NCBI GenBank assembly: GCA_019722365.1
Contig: JADFUC010001850.1
Span: forward strand, 62,001-126,000
Length of the DNA stretch: 64,000 nucleotides
Origin: Lithospermum erythrorhizon
Taxonomy: Eukaryota > Streptophyta > Magnoliopsida > Boraginales > Boraginaceae
Direction: 5' to 3'
The position numbers were made by a program, and so were the translations under genes. Of the stretch, positions 50,136 to 63,500 are shown piece after piece. Under the pieces are notes generated by a model that saw only the letters and a program-made list of their open reading frames with translations, did no database searches and was not told the DNA's origin. How positions within the stretch are numbered: the first letter of the stretch is position 1; every line of letters starts with the position of its first letter.

Positions 50136-51340
50136 AAAATTTATTTTAAAAAATCATTAAAATGATTAAGATGACTTAATCAAATTAATTAAAATCGAGC
50201 CACTAAAATGAAAATCGAGCCCTAAATTTAATGTGAAACCCGCATTAACAAGGGTTTTTCGAAAGATAACCTCGAATTAATAGTTTATTAAATTTAGAAT
50301 TGAAGTTAAAAATCCCTAATTTTATCACATTAAATCGGTCCTAAAATTGAAGGTCCGAAAGTTTCGGTTCAAAAATGGAGACCTGTAAGCATGATCAAAA
50401 TAAAGGCTCCAAAAGGTCCCGAGTCAATATAAAACGCATTCGACCTGTAGTGTTAATCAAACCTTTCTCGATATTCAAAATAGGCACTCCATATTAATTC
50501 TGTGAGGCAAGTACCTTGGGCCCTCCGACGTGTCCGCATCTTCTGGCTCTCAAAATTAACGGGTCAAGCATCAGATTCAATTCGAAATTAAACCAACCAA
50601 TCGTAAGCAAAGATTCAAAGCTCAAGCAGTTCTATAAATACCCCACCTAAATTTCAAAAATGAGAGGACTCATAATTTAAAACACTTGAGAAAATATGCA
50701 GGGACGACCTCTCGAAATTTCTGCTAGATCCGTTAATTCGCCAATAGAAACACCACTTTGGGCTGAAAACACTCAAGTAGCCTAAAATAGGTGCCTAAGG
50801 TAGAGTACTGCACAAATGCAGTAATTTCGGGTCGTATAAAATTTATTGAGAATATGACATAGATTTCTCAAGAACGCTCGAATATCTTCGTGAATAAGCC
50901 AAATTAGCTCCCGATTATTCATAAATCTTGCATGAACACCGAAAAATCTCGCATTTGATTCATCAAGCTCGTATAGAAAATACACTTAATATTCTGGTCT
51001 CCTATAACTAGAGTCCAGCAGTAGAAACACGCCGCTAAGGCCCTTTGTCCGATCGATTAGTGTCATCAACAAGGTTTGGATACTCAACCTTTCATACCGA
51101 TCATCACTACAACAACAAGCTACTATGCCGCCAGAGTAAGCCGAAAGCATACATTGTTTCACAACTTAAATCAAATCCAAGTAAAATCAAGCTAGAAGCA
51201 TACATTGCTTCATAGCTTAAATCAAATCCAAGTGAGGATTGAAATCAATTAAGCCCATTCTATAAAGAACACGCTTTCTAAGGCCGATGTGCTACTTGTC
51301 TTGAAGGACTCAATCGGGATAGAACTCCGAGCTTTTATAC
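50136..51340 (+). repeat. 3' LTR of the TAT/Ogre-like element, truncated
   Basis: It is homologous to the first 1.2 kb of 30057-31858, including the TATA box at 50633 and the CATGAACACCG and CATCACTACAACAACAAG strings. Homology fades near 51340, so the last part of the LTR is lost or replaced. Confidence 0.75.
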
Positions 51341-51656
51341 CTCTCACAGATGATACTAGATCATACCAACAAACAATGGGCTTCTGTAATGCGAGAAGGT
51401 TACATTTTAGTATATTGTGGATAAAAGGTTATTTAGTGTAAATATAACTATTTTTAGTATTTATTGTAATATTAAAGATAATACTGGTTTCATATATCTA
51501 GTAAAAATTAGTTTAGTCAGTGCCTAGAAAGAAAAATAGTTCAGTCGCCTGAAAGATATATTTCAAACATAGATAAGACAAGGGCCACATAAAAAAATCT
51601 AGCGCAGATAGTTTAGGGGTCTCTCGGCCAATAAGCCTATCTATTACTAGTATGTA

Positions 51657-52003
51657 CTCCCTCTGTCCAAGTTTAGTTGGGACATTTTGAATTTCGCTAA
51701 TTTTTAACAAATGAGTTGAGTTATGGTATATAGTCAAGTTTACCCTACATTTAACCATCAATCTTATGGCCGACCATTATCGCATTACCAAATATCCTTC
51801 ATTTGAATTTGTTTGTTTGATCGTTTTATGTTTGTAATTGTTCGTAATTTAATGGATTATAAATTTTAAATATTTATTGTCTTATATAGATTATTTATTA
51901 AATGAGGGTAAAAATGGAATATCATAGTTTTTAGAAATTGGGCAACTAAAGCGTGGACAATCTAATATAAAATTAGTCTCAAATGCAAAGCTGACGGGAG
52001 GAG
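51657..52003. mobile_element. Stowaway-like (mariner-type) MITE
   Basis: The 347-bp segment starts CTCCCTCTGTCCAAGTTTAG and ends ACGGGAGGAG, which is close to the CTCCCTCCGTCCC termini of Stowaway elements. The ends are partly inverted: GTCCAAGTTTAGTTGGG near 51667 matches GTCCACGCTTTAGTTGCCC on the other strand near 51957-51940. TA precedes the left end. The right TA is not visible. Confidence 0.5.
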
Positions 52004-53204
52004 GCGATCTACCCCTCCATCCCTAAGAAAATTGTTACATTTTGATTTTAATTAGTTGAATTTTTTCAATTTTGATAGGTTATATATTTATTTGAAAAAA
52101 AATCAATATGTAGTATTTTCAACATACTTTACTATTAAATTGATAATTTTGATTCAAATAAAAAGTTTCAGATACACCAAGACGTGAAAATCGTTAATTG
52201 CATTTGAAAAGGCAAATGTGAGAATCTTTTAAGGTTGTATGGTATTATATTACCCCAAGATCATTTTACTTAATTTGTATTAGTGTCAACCAAATAGTGT
52301 ATTTTATGTGAAAGTACAATTGTATCCGCACTACACCACCAAAAAATTATTTATAAAATTTTTCTAATTATTATTTCTCGCCGATAACTCTATCTCTAGA
52401 CATTACTCACTCATATGAATAATTCATTAATGGTCCGTTAATGAAAAGTAATTAATGCAATAACTAGAATTATGAAATTGAACTAAATTCACTCAAAAGA
52501 AAATCAAATCATCTGATCCAACTATATCATGGTCTTGACTAATAATGAAATTAGTTCATAATAAAAAACATAATGAAATACATGAAATTAATAACAATCA
52601 TCCTTAATAATGAAAATAACGTGAACTAAAATTATTCAAACCAAATATAAAATAAGCCACTCAAACTTGTCTTTTGCCCATAAATGTCATTACTTCTCAA
52701 TTGGCTCTCACGTGCACAAATAGTTGGGAAAAGTGTTGTTTGAGTCTTCCTTGCTCTCCTCTGGTGCGTTACAAGTCACCAAACAGCATGAAGATTTTGA
52801 ATAAATGGATCGACTAATCCTTCGTCTAACCTCCTCTTTAAATGATCGCCACAACCTAATATTAATGCCTAACAACTCCTTTTCGAATCACGGCCAAGAA
52901 ATTCTCATGAACTACTCAACATCTTCAATTAAATGTCCAGTGCATTCAGTTTAATAGATAATTGCCTAAAACTCAAATACATTTAAACAAGTTTAAATTA
53001 TATCGTGACAAGCGTAAAAATAACATCAACTAATACGCAATTAGGCCTCAAAATATTTATATAATAAACACTTATCATTACGACGAAGCGCCAGATTAGA
53101 TAATCACTGCTAATGTTAAATAAAAAATGTAGTAGAGAACTTTTAAGCTTTAAAATAACCATTATGCCCTTTATTATAAGTTTTTCAATTATGTACTACA
53201 CTTA
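52004..53204. other. AT-rich intergenic sequence
   Basis: The first 60 bp (CTCCATCCCTAAGAAAATTG) look like a second Stowaway-type terminus, but no matching right end is evident. The rest holds no supported gene. Confidence 0.4.
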
Positions 53205-53930
53205 GGGGTGGAAACGATTCAAATATATATCGAATTATTCGGGTTCGAATTCGACAAATGGCTATTCGTATCCCAACAAATTCTAATCGAGCAAGAATAT
53301 TGAAATGATATTCGATTTAAATTCGAATACCAATTCAAATGGTGTGATTTTCAGTTCGATATTCACCAATATATTCAGTTAAATATTCTTATTTGGTTTG
53401 TATTAGATATTTTATTCGTATTCGATAATCGAATTCGTTTCTTATTCGATAATTGCATTTGATATTTGACATTCATATTTGATATCCACATTCATATTGA
53501 TTCGATTACGATATTCAAATCGTATTCAACACCACTCGCGATTTATACTTCTAAAAATTAATAATAAAATATTCGAGTACAAAATTCAATCAAAAAAAAT
53601 ATTGGAGCAATATTAATCGGAATTGAACCAACTCAAAATCCACAAAATGATAACACCAGCGTGATTACGAATACAAATAAAAATAAATCCAAAATTTACA
53701 ACGTTAATAACACTCATGATTATGAATACAAATCAAAAATAATCAAAATGTTAACGATAAGAAAGTGCAACAAATTTAACTAATAAAGTATATACTAAAG
53801 AATTAAATTATTACTTTATTATTTCACTGACGTCAAAATGAATTCATGTACAAAGACCAACTCAATATAATCAAACACTAAGAAATTTCAAAGACAAAAA
53901 GATAATCATTTCCAAATTGGAACATAAAAC
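53205..53930. repeat. Direct duplication, copy 1
   Basis: It matches 54948-55695 in the same orientation with about one indel per hundred bases. Examples are GGAAACGATTCAAATATATA, CAATTCAAATGGTGTGATTT and CAAAGACCAACTCAATATAA. It is AT-rich with many ATTCGA words and is non-coding. Confidence 0.9.
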
Positions 53931-54149
53931 TAAGGGTCCGTTTGGATCGGTGAATTTGGATTTGATGATGAATTTGAAAGAAATGGTAATTTGAACTACG
54001 GATTTGAAGTCAAAATGCATTTTTTGGGAAATCAATTTATTTAAGGAGTGGATTTCAAAGTAATGGATTTAAAATCAATTGTTTGGCAATGTCATTTTTG
54101 ACAAATTTCGATCCGAACTTCATGTTCGACAAATTTAGACCTAGAAAAA
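53931..54149. other. Start of the spacer between the duplicated copies
   Basis: It begins GGGTCCGTTTGGATCGGTG, a sequence often found at the ends of small hAT-like or other non-autonomous plant DNA transposons. No matching opposite end was identified. Confidence 0.35.
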
Positions 54150-54725
54150 TCATACTCCCATTTGTTTCCATAGTAGAATTAAATGAGCGCGGTGGCCTTC
54201 GTAATGTAAGTTCTCCCATCGCGTCACTAAATGCATGACCGTCCTATTTATGCACAGATCACAAATCTTCCAAGTTTTAACATCAAACGCTCGTCCAAAA
54301 ATGAGAGTTCCTACAAAACAAGGATCGGTTGCCCGCCGAAACACTGACGATCAAGTTAGTAAAGTGATCAAAGAATTAGCCTGAAAGTTAGTGACTCGTG
54401 ACATCAAAGTGGACCCTATTTGATTTTGTCCTCAAGTGTTACCTTTTATACCCATTCGGGATCATATTGGTCGAGCGCCTGATGGCTCTTCATTGTCGAT
54501 TAATGATTTTACGGCTCATTAATAGGTCGGGTATATGGTCTTAATTGCCACCTTAATCGGGAAATTTAACTGCTAAAGACCCTCCAACGGTTCTTCGCTC
54601 TATACCGAGATTTTGATCACCAACCTGCTTATCCCGCCGTAGTCCTGACCATGTGGTCCATGCCCATTTATTCGTGCCGTTCCCCGATCCATTTCGGAAG
54701 TCTAACTGCTCGACCGATCCGTGAT
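54150..54725 (-). repeat. LTR fragment, inverted copy of 5190-5672
   Basis: Reverse-complement homology to 5190-5672 covers most of the block, through the shared GTGTTTCGGCGGGCAACCG and GGAAGATTTGTGATCTG (minus strand). There is no adjacent internal region, so it looks like a solo LTR. Confidence 0.65.
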
Positions 54726-54947
54726 TGTACCCATTTATTTTAGATTATCGGAATCCTATTAAAATTAATTATAAAGATAACCCGCCTTCCAATTTAAAAA
54801 TTACAGAAAGACTTATTAAGGTATTTAGTTTGAATAATTTCCCCATTTAATTATAGTTAATGGATATAATTACGATCAACTAATGGAATGGGCTACAAGG
54901 ATATGATTTTTAGAAAATTTAACGGGCGGAATGGAAAAATGGTTGCA

Positions 54948-55695
54948 GAAATGCAAGCGGAAACGATTCAAATATATATCGAATTCGACAAACGGCTATT
55001 CATATTCGTATCCCAACAAATTCGAATCGAGCACGAATGTTAAAATGGTATTCAATTTAAATTCGAATACGAATTCAAATGGTGTGATTTTTAGTTCGAT
55101 ATTTGCTAATATATTTGGTTAAATATTGTTATTTTCTTCATATTCGATATTTGATTCGTATTCAATAATAGCATTTGCTTCTTATTCGATAATTGCATTT
55201 GATATTTGACATTGGTATTTGATATGCATGTTCGCATCGATTCTAATACAATCGTATTCAACACCTCTCGCGATTTATTACTTCTGAAAATTAATACAGA
55301 GTAATAAAAAATTCGTGTACAAAAGTCAATCAACAAAAATTAAAAGCAAAAATTAGAACAATATTTATCGGAAATGAAACAACTCAAAATCCACAAAAAC
55401 GAGTAACACTGAAGGGCGATTATGAATACAAATAAAAATAAATCCAAAATTTACAACGTTAATAACAATTAGAAGGTGATTAAGGAATACAAACCAAAAT
55501 AATTCCAAAATGTTAATGATATAAGAAAGTGCAACAACAACTAACTAATAAAGTATATACTAAAGAATTAAATTATTACTCTTTATTGTTTCACCTAATG
55601 CTCAAAATGAATTCATGTACAAAGACCAACTCAATATAATCAAACACTAAGAAATTTCAAAGCCAAAGGCAATCAGCTCCAAAACGGAACAGTAA
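54948..55695. repeat. Direct duplication, copy 2
   Basis: Partner of 53205-53930. The two copies flank about 1 kb that includes the inverted LTR fragment, so the duplication is far too long to be a target-site duplication. Confidence 0.9.
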
Positions 55696-56614
55696 AACTA
55701 AATAAACTTGAAATGAAAGAACTTATGAACAAAACTAAGACCTCGCTCTACTTTATTCCAGCCTCAAACATTTGAATCGATGGTCGATGAAAATCGAGTA
55801 GCGAGCTTTTGTGTTTCGAGATAAAAGAGGCACAAAATACTGGTAGGTCTCGATGTTGATTATGAAAGCTTTTAGGTTAAAGCGAAAGTGTATCGATGTA
55901 GTGCAACACTATACATACACCCAAATGTTATTTTTCATATCGAAATGATAATTTTGCCCTTTAACGAAACTTCCACCATTACATTCTCAGAATTGGGGGC
56001 AATAGTCATTTTACCCCCGACTACTACACTATTCAAGGTATAACCCATTATTACTCAACGGATATTGGGCCCCGCATGTTGGTGTCTAGTGTTTGAAATT
56101 CAATTAAATCTAATTAATTAAATACATTCTCGTCTAATTTATTTGATTGTTTAGGAATAAGTATTTTATTAAAATAATCATTGCAATTTTCAAGAATCAA
56201 TGTAAAAGAATATTAGAGACAAAACAAACTTCAACGTAAAAAATATCTACAAATAAAGCTTTATATATACCGTGTATACACCATCAACAAAGTAATACTC
56301 GAATCTGACTCGTTATATCTATTATTTTTGACATGTAACTATATTTTGATATATATATCGGGTATACTCGATAATGCATCGACGTATAAACCCGAAAAGT
56401 ATATATCGGGGAATACTTCCATCTATAATATTATTGAAACATTATTAATAGTATATTAAATTTGTATAATCTAATCAATCCTATAATATTGTGAATGTTT
56501 TTAGCAATACATTAGTAATATATTATAATCTAATCGTATCTCATAATAGTAGATTACACCATTGGGTTTTATGGATTAAAATAACAATTATCTAACCGAT
56601 AATCTAGACCTCTA
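55696..56614. other. AT-rich intergenic sequence
   Basis: No supported gene. TATATATCGGG-type words recur around 56350-56410. Confidence 0.4.
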
Positions 56615-56949
56615 CACTATTAGAAAATGCATCTACGGTGAAGTAGCTACAGAAAGTCATTTGCCTGTTTGCTTAGCGCCCGTTTTTTTTGGGTTTTAGA
56701 AATGGCGCTGTGTCGACCTTTCTAATTTAAAAAAAAATCAAAATTAATTATTTACCGACACCACACCGACGATATGACTGCTATATATTTAAAAAAAATA
56801 CGTTTTTTCGACACCATCACCCTCCCCAAACCCTACCGATCCCCATCCCCATCCCCGGTCCCACCCCGACGCCAATCGACGCCACCGAATTCCCCACCAC
56901 CGCCACCACCCCACCACCGGCCCCAATCACGACTCCACCACACCCAATT

Positions 56950-57640
56950 TAAAAAGGGGTTTTTGCTTTTTTTGTTTTTTTTTTCGCTTTTTCGCTTAAT
57001 GTTTTAATTGTTATTTTGGCAATTACTTTGTATATTTAATTGTTTGTTATTATATGTTTAATTAAGATCTAATTTCTTTTAATTGCTTTTTTGTTTATAT
57101 TGTTTTAATTATTGTCAGATAATCTTCGCTTAATTCTAAAAGATTAATTATAAACTTAATTCCTCATTGCTTAATTAATTATTATTTTGGATTTATTCAT
57201 TTTAATTTGTTAATTTGTATATTATAAGTTTAATTCATTTTTAATCTCGGTTTAATTAGTTAGATTGAATCGGGAATCGAATGTTGGATTTATTTGGTTT
57301 AATTTGTTTTTAATCGATCAATCTGCAATCAATTGTCGCTGAAGAATCAATCGATCGAGTTTGAATTATTAGATTTGAGCTCGATTAATCAATCGATTTG
57401 AATCAATTTTATCAAGTTTTTAAATTTGATTTGATTTGAATTATATTCAGATTAAATCGAATTCGAATTTGAATTAAATTGATAAAGAATTAGTTTGAAT
57501 GTTGCTTGGAATTGGGGACGAATGTCAAGCCACTAGATTTGAGTTCAATGTTTTTTGAATCGATCTAATTAGATTTGATTCAATTGCCCGACTCAATGAT
57601 ATTGTTTTAATTTTGATAGAATTTGGAATTAAACGCAAAT
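56950..57640. other. T-rich, intron-like stretch
   Basis: A long TTTAATT-rich segment lies between the CCG-rich leader and the higher-GC block. This is the usual place of the first intron in plant CACTA elements. Confidence 0.4.
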
Positions 57641-59400
57641 GCATGGCCGCCGCAAGTAAACTCGGACGGCTATGTACGACAGAGAGCTATGAGAGAGGAC
57701 GGCCGCTAAGAGGCCTGCGGGTGCCTATCCCGATTCGCGGATCGAGCCACCATCGGGCTCATGTTCTATTACGCGCATCACCTTAACGGACCCCGTGACT
57801 TTAGTCAGCGAGCACGCCGTCCATATCCACCAAGATGTCGACTGGCCCGTGCGCATTCATGAAAGCATGCCCATTTGACGATAGCGTCAAGACTGTCAGT
57901 CATTACGCCGACGCTCGACGACCTTATAGATACAAATGACGAAGCCTGGCTTGTTGGACATTTACTCCATGGACAGAAAGTCCCGAGATCAAATGGGGTC
58001 ATAATGCCACCCAGAGCCCACGCCATCTCTGCCGTCAGCTGGGGAAGATAGCTTGCCACACGCTTTCAGGAGCCGTAAGTTAAGATTTTTATTTATTGAG
58101 TTTGTCTTATTAATATTTATATTTATCATTTGTATTCAATGGTGGCTTGTTTATGTTAGGCTCATTGGGCAAAAGTAAAGTGTTCTTCGAAACGAAATAG
58201 CGAATCCCAAAGGAAGATTTCAGGGCCACACTATAAATATGCTGATCAAAAAGCGCTGGCTGACAGATAATAACGCTTTTATAAAGATTTAAATATAAAA
58301 GTTTTGTGATTTTCGAATTGTGAAATTAGACTAACTTAATTTTATTTATTTCAGATCGAGACAGATTCAAGTAGGAGCGCCAGATACAAAGTGTACTTTG
58401 GGAGGCTTCAACAAGAAGAGGCGTGATCTTCTTACATGAAGATAACAAGGGCGGGGCATTTATCCGGCCCTTTCTCCTTTCGCAGTCCGCGGCTCCCCAC
58501 CGGGATCCGTGACCTATAGCGCGTCGCACGCGTCAGACGACTGGTCGATCTCCCAAAAGAACCGGCCAACCGCATTGACTTCGCTGGGCGGACTGATTGA
58601 GCTCCTTCAAGATTCATCGGGAGCAAGTGGTCTTCACGGTAGGTCTACGATGAGGTAAGTTTTGGATTTTTACTATTAAATGTTAATTTTCAAGATTTTC
58701 GCTATTAACTATGTATTTTAATCATGCTGTGTGTCGAGGATCTGGAAAGTCGGGCCCTTCGCCGTTGAATATTCGCCCGATCTTAAGAAGGTTTATTGCG
58801 ACCGATCTAACCGAATGGAATTCCTACAACCCGAGGTCGAGATTACTTTGTAAGTTTAAATTTTTATACATTAAATTTAAACGTTATTTTATATCGTTAT
58901 TACATTTCATTCTTATGTTTATAACTCAGGATGAAAGTAATGCCGGGTTCAAGCCCCACTCCAGTAGTACGGGCCGGACTCGATCCATCAAGTCTTATGG
59001 ATCAGGACGCAGCATCAGCCACAGGTCGATTTGAGGTTTTATTTTGAGCCGGGTTATACCCCTATACCGAGACAAGCTGATTGACACTGGTCCATCTGAC
59101 CAGCCCCGCCTACGGTGACGCCATAGCTGGCCGGGTTGTCGGAGTCCGAGGCGGCTAACAAGGCGCCGAGGCTTCAAAAAGCCAAACGAGGCGTAGATCA
59201 TGGGCCTCGCACCGTGGCCCACATGCCTGTGGTTATATGGGAGCCGCTGGCCAAGGATGGGCCGGATTTTCGCATTCCTGGCCACCAGAGTGACTCATGC
59301 AGATCAAGCTAAGGCCCATTCACTCTCATCTCTCAAATGTAGTCATGACTCCAGAGTTGGCAAAGAGACCTCATCTTCCCCCTATCCCACCACCTAGCCT
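57641..59400. other. Higher-GC blocks separated by AT-rich intron-like gaps
   Basis: Blocks at about 57640-58075, 58355-58655, 58725-58850 and 58925-59400 are GC-richer. AT-rich gaps with GTAAG-type starts and CAG-type ends separate them, for example GTAAGTTAAG near 58076 followed by TTTCAG near 58350. This is the pattern of a decayed multi-exon gene on the plus strand. No frame stays open across a block, and no domain can be named with confidence. Confidence 0.4.
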
Positions 59401-59629
59401 CCCACTCTGCATTCTATCAATGAAATTTCCCCACCAAGATTAGATATTTCAGATGGATATTCAATGGTCAGTATATGGATATTTTATTTAGATTTATATA
59501 TTTTTATGTTTTATGGTTTGATTTGTGTTTTATGTTTTTATTTAGATTTATGGATATTTTTATGTTTTTATGGTTTGATTTATGGATTTTATGTTTTATA
59601 GTTCGATTTCACACACATTTGTTTTTATA

Positions 59630-60200
59630 GGTCAGAAAACAAATTGAATGCTTTCTTTGTCATCCGATTCTGTACCGTGTCGGTCGTGTCAGCAGAGCCA
59701 GTCAGACAGTTGCCTGCAAAGGTCGAGGGTCTGGGGCGCTGGCCTGGCTTAAGTAAGTTGTCGGCCGGTTCGGGAGGTCCGTGCCTGCACAGGCGCCGGC
59801 CTGGGTGTCGGCCTTTAAATAATAAAATCATTTTTCTTCTTTTTTAATGTAGTTTTAATCTAATTCAATTATTATGTACAATAATCATTAGATATATTAT
59901 TAAAAATCGTAATAAAAATATTCAAAAGATTCTGCATACGATCGTAGATAATGAAAATTTCGAATTATTCAGACACATTATATACCGCATTTAATTATTA
60001 TCGACGTTAATATTTTATATTTATAATATATATATATTACTCAACATATAACTAATTTGGAATAAAATATATTTATTATACGTTGAATAATTAGATTAAT
60101 ATCAAAAAATAAGAAAAATGGAGTATCGAGGGTTTTGGGGCGTCAATAAGGCCGGTATTGGCTGGCTTCAGAGGTTGACACCAGACCGACGCCAGGTCTA
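59630..60200. repeat. GTCGG-rich subterminal-like sequence in two patches
   Basis: Patches at about 59680-59815 (GTGTCGGTCGTGTCAG, GTTGTCGGCCGG, GGGTGTCGGCC) and 60125-60200 (GGGGCGTCAATAAGGCCGG, ACCGACGCCAGG) carry scattered GTCGG words on both strands. Such short motif clusters are typical of CACTA subterminal regions and could mark the end of one element and the start of another. Confidence 0.35.
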
Positions 60201-60579
60201 ATATATAAAGTCGAACCTGCAGATCAGATTAAGAACAAACCCAATAAAAACTTTTCCTCAACCTTACCATCCCTCTCTATCAACTCCTAATCCTAGGTAT
60301 GCTTTTGATATTTTATGTTCAATATATTTAATTATGTGCAATTATGTCCAAGTATTTTTTTTTCATTTAATTCATTTTTATTCCAAATCTAGGGTTTAAC
60401 TACAATAATTATTTATGTTCAAGTATTATGTCCAATTAATTATGTCCAATTGTCGCCCATTTATTCAATTATATATTTTCACAATGTCCACTATGTACAA
60501 TAATGTCCAATTATGTCCATTTAATTTCAATATATTTAGGAAAATGTCCAAGATCGCTCTTGACGACATAATCAAGTAG
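60201..60579 (+). pseudogene. Promoter-leader-intron-ATG arrangement leading to an 11-codon frame
   Basis: There is a TATA-like ATATATAAAG at 60201 and a pyrimidine-rich leader (60250-60296). A good donor TAG|GTATGC stands at 60296/60297. After an AT-rich stretch an acceptor TTTAG|GAAAATG places an ATG at 60544. The frame MSKIALDDIIK stops at 60577-60579. The layout looks like the start of a plant gene whose coding part is broken. The sequence beyond has no open frame I recognise. Confidence 0.3.
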
Positions 60580-63500
60580 GTCTGATGGCTAGCGTGAATC
60601 CTGCATGTACAAGGTTTAGCGAAGTTTCTATGGTCGTTAAAATCATGCTTTGTCGCAGGATTGTGTAGAACGACAAGATGTCCTGCAGGAGCAGAATGGC
60701 AAAAGTTGTACGGATTAGTCAAGCCGAGACGCATTTGATGTCTAATGGTTTGCGGGAAAGATATTACATCCGGGAGTACCACGGCGAAGATTATCATGTT
60801 CTCACAATGCTTACGATGCAAAGAAACATCTTCTAGTACTGATTCGCGAACCGAAGTACGCATACGGTCAAGATGGCTTAAACTTACGCCAGGACACAAT
60901 TTGAATTGGGGGGGTATACTACCCGAAGAAACAGATGGGATTGAGAAGATCCAAGCAATAAATAAATAGAACATACTATGACTCGATGAAATAACCAACG
61001 CTGGACGGGTCGGGTGACCGAATTTACCAAGTTATCAATGACAACACAGCTTGGTTACCTTAAGTCCGAATCACAATTATCATAACAATATTTCCAAAGG
61101 TGGATTTCTTTAATCAAGCCGGTGTCAGTCTCTAACAGTGAGCAGAACATTCCAAACGATTTCTACGAGGCAAAAAAATTATCGAGTCCTTTAATTTTGC
61201 CTTCAACAAAAAATTCACGCATGAATAATTGTATGCCGCTTACAAAGAGACGAAGAGTCGGAGGCATGCCGCTTTTCAGGGAGAAAGGCGTACGAGGAAA
61301 AGTTAAGTGAGAACAACGTAGTTTATCAGCAGTTGTTTTTCGATATATATGCCATTAGCCCCGATTACAACGATTGTATATGTCAAGAAAGTTATTATTT
61401 ATTACGGCACCATCGGATTCGCATGTGACGATGGGCGGACGACGCACTTGACGGAGCAATGCGGAAATATTTTGACGCAACATATCCGCATTTTGGTTGC
61501 GAGCCGAGAAATATTCACATCGGCTCAGGTACGCATGGTTTGCACCTTTTGGCAAGTTTGACCAATATTCCCGCCGCCGCTTATTATTCAAGTATAAATT
61601 TACCACCGGACGCTGCATGCAGGAGCCATATCTCTCGTTTATCTTCGATTATACCCGACCTAAAAAATCCAGTGTGAGTAGCTTATAGATATTTTTCTTC
61701 TAACTTTGGTTGGATTGTGCTGAAGGAGTCAGGCATAACGGGTGTCGAGACATTCGAAGCGCTCTGGGCGAGCGTAATTTCAACACGCTGCTTTCACGCG
61801 ACTCCATTAGTGATTTTCCCGCATACGGCACGTTATCCGGGTCGTGAGCAATACATGGTAGATTAGCTTGTCCGCAGATTGCATGGAGCATACTAAAGCT
61901 TTTCGACTACGGTAGGAATGAATTTTCGCCGGTTTGATTGTCACCGGCCCTTTCTTTCCCCGCTGACATCCGCTTAGGATGCAGCAAGATTTGTCATGAA
62001 TAACTTACGCCGCGAACGATCGTGATCTTTGGCCGATCCCGACGCAGCGCCAGGCGCATACGCGGAACACGTAACTGCTAGGATATAATGTCAGGTACAA
62101 TTGGTGCAAGAGAGTATATTTCGAATTTGAGTTATTGGTCTACAAACAAGATGACACAACATCGACTTTACGCCGCAGGTTAACAACAACGGCGGTAACT
62201 TGCTGCCAATAATCGTAGCCGACGTCAGAAAACGAAGATAAATCTAACTGCAAGTGATCGACCTTGAAACTCATTGTTCATGACCCCAATCGCATATGCA
62301 ATGCAGATCTGTGGAGAGAGCCAAACTAAAGTTGGTCAGATAATAATTAACCACAACACAACGTAAAGAGTTTTAGAGTCGTTAGCACGCCCAAATTGCT
62401 CAAACATTTTGAGACGCGCCAAATGTGAACTTCAGCCGACCGAAAAGTCACTTGCATATTATTAAAGCAGAATTACTTCAGAGGACTGTCATGTATCGCT
62501 CGACAAGATATGGAAAACCGTAATGAGTGGTGTTTTTCTTTCACGACATTTCATCAACAACTTGCCTGGACGCGAGGAGCTCTGACGCAATATTGCTGAG
62601 ATAATTTGCAAGATGGAGACAATATTCCCACCAAAGATTCTTGACGCGATAAAAGAAAGCACCTACTGCAAGCATTTGCCTTACGGCTAATTTACCCGAG
62701 GTCCTCATGACAAAGATAGACGGATGTACCCGCTGAAGTCATAGTATTTTAATTTGCCAATATATGTCGATCATATTTATCTATCTAATTATTTAACTAA
62801 CTGGCAGACTGGGGATCAAGAAATGGTAAAGACAAAAGGCACGCGTCAAGTGGTCAATATGAAAGGAGTTTAGTCAAAGAGTGTTTCAAACTTCGCTCAA
62901 TCTACTGAGGAAGGAGTCGAACCGACCAAATCGTCTCCGGAGGCACGATGCCAAATGCACCTGAAGACAGACTACTTCGCTGTTGTTTACCCGGAAAAGC
63001 CAAGCGCACGCAGTTGAAACATCGATATTTTATGACCCGCGAACAATACAATGATACAGATATTTTGTGCAACACACCGTAAGTACAGAATACATTCAAG
63101 AAGTGTATATTTAATGTTCAATAAAAATGAATTTGTATATTATTATAATAAATAATTCAAACAAATAACTTATATCCCGCATGTAAACATGATTTGATTG
63201 AAGAGTCATGTTTCATTCGACTGAGAACAAATAAATACTTATTACGGGCTTTAAATTTCAAAGAATAGTTTCACAACCATATACTAATAACATTGAGATG
63301 AAAGTTTATAGATACCTCGTGACACTTCAAAGGTCCTACAACTAAAAATTAAATAGTACAAGTGGCTATTACGCCATGGTACTACTTATTATTAAAGGCG
63401 CGATCGCAATGCTGAGTTAATTTAAGCAATATGAAAAAGTGTGTTAAAGGTTCCCGCTACGACATTTACGACCACGTTGATTATTATGTGGTCATGTACA

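Noticed and set aside
58226..58236. CACACTATAAATATG as a second CACTA terminus
   Set aside because: Only five bases match the terminus, and the conserved AGAAAA that should follow is absent.
60465..60998. 177-codon minus-strand open frame
   Set aside because: The translation has no recognisable domain and a low-complexity end, and a frame this length is plausible by chance in moderate-GC DNA.
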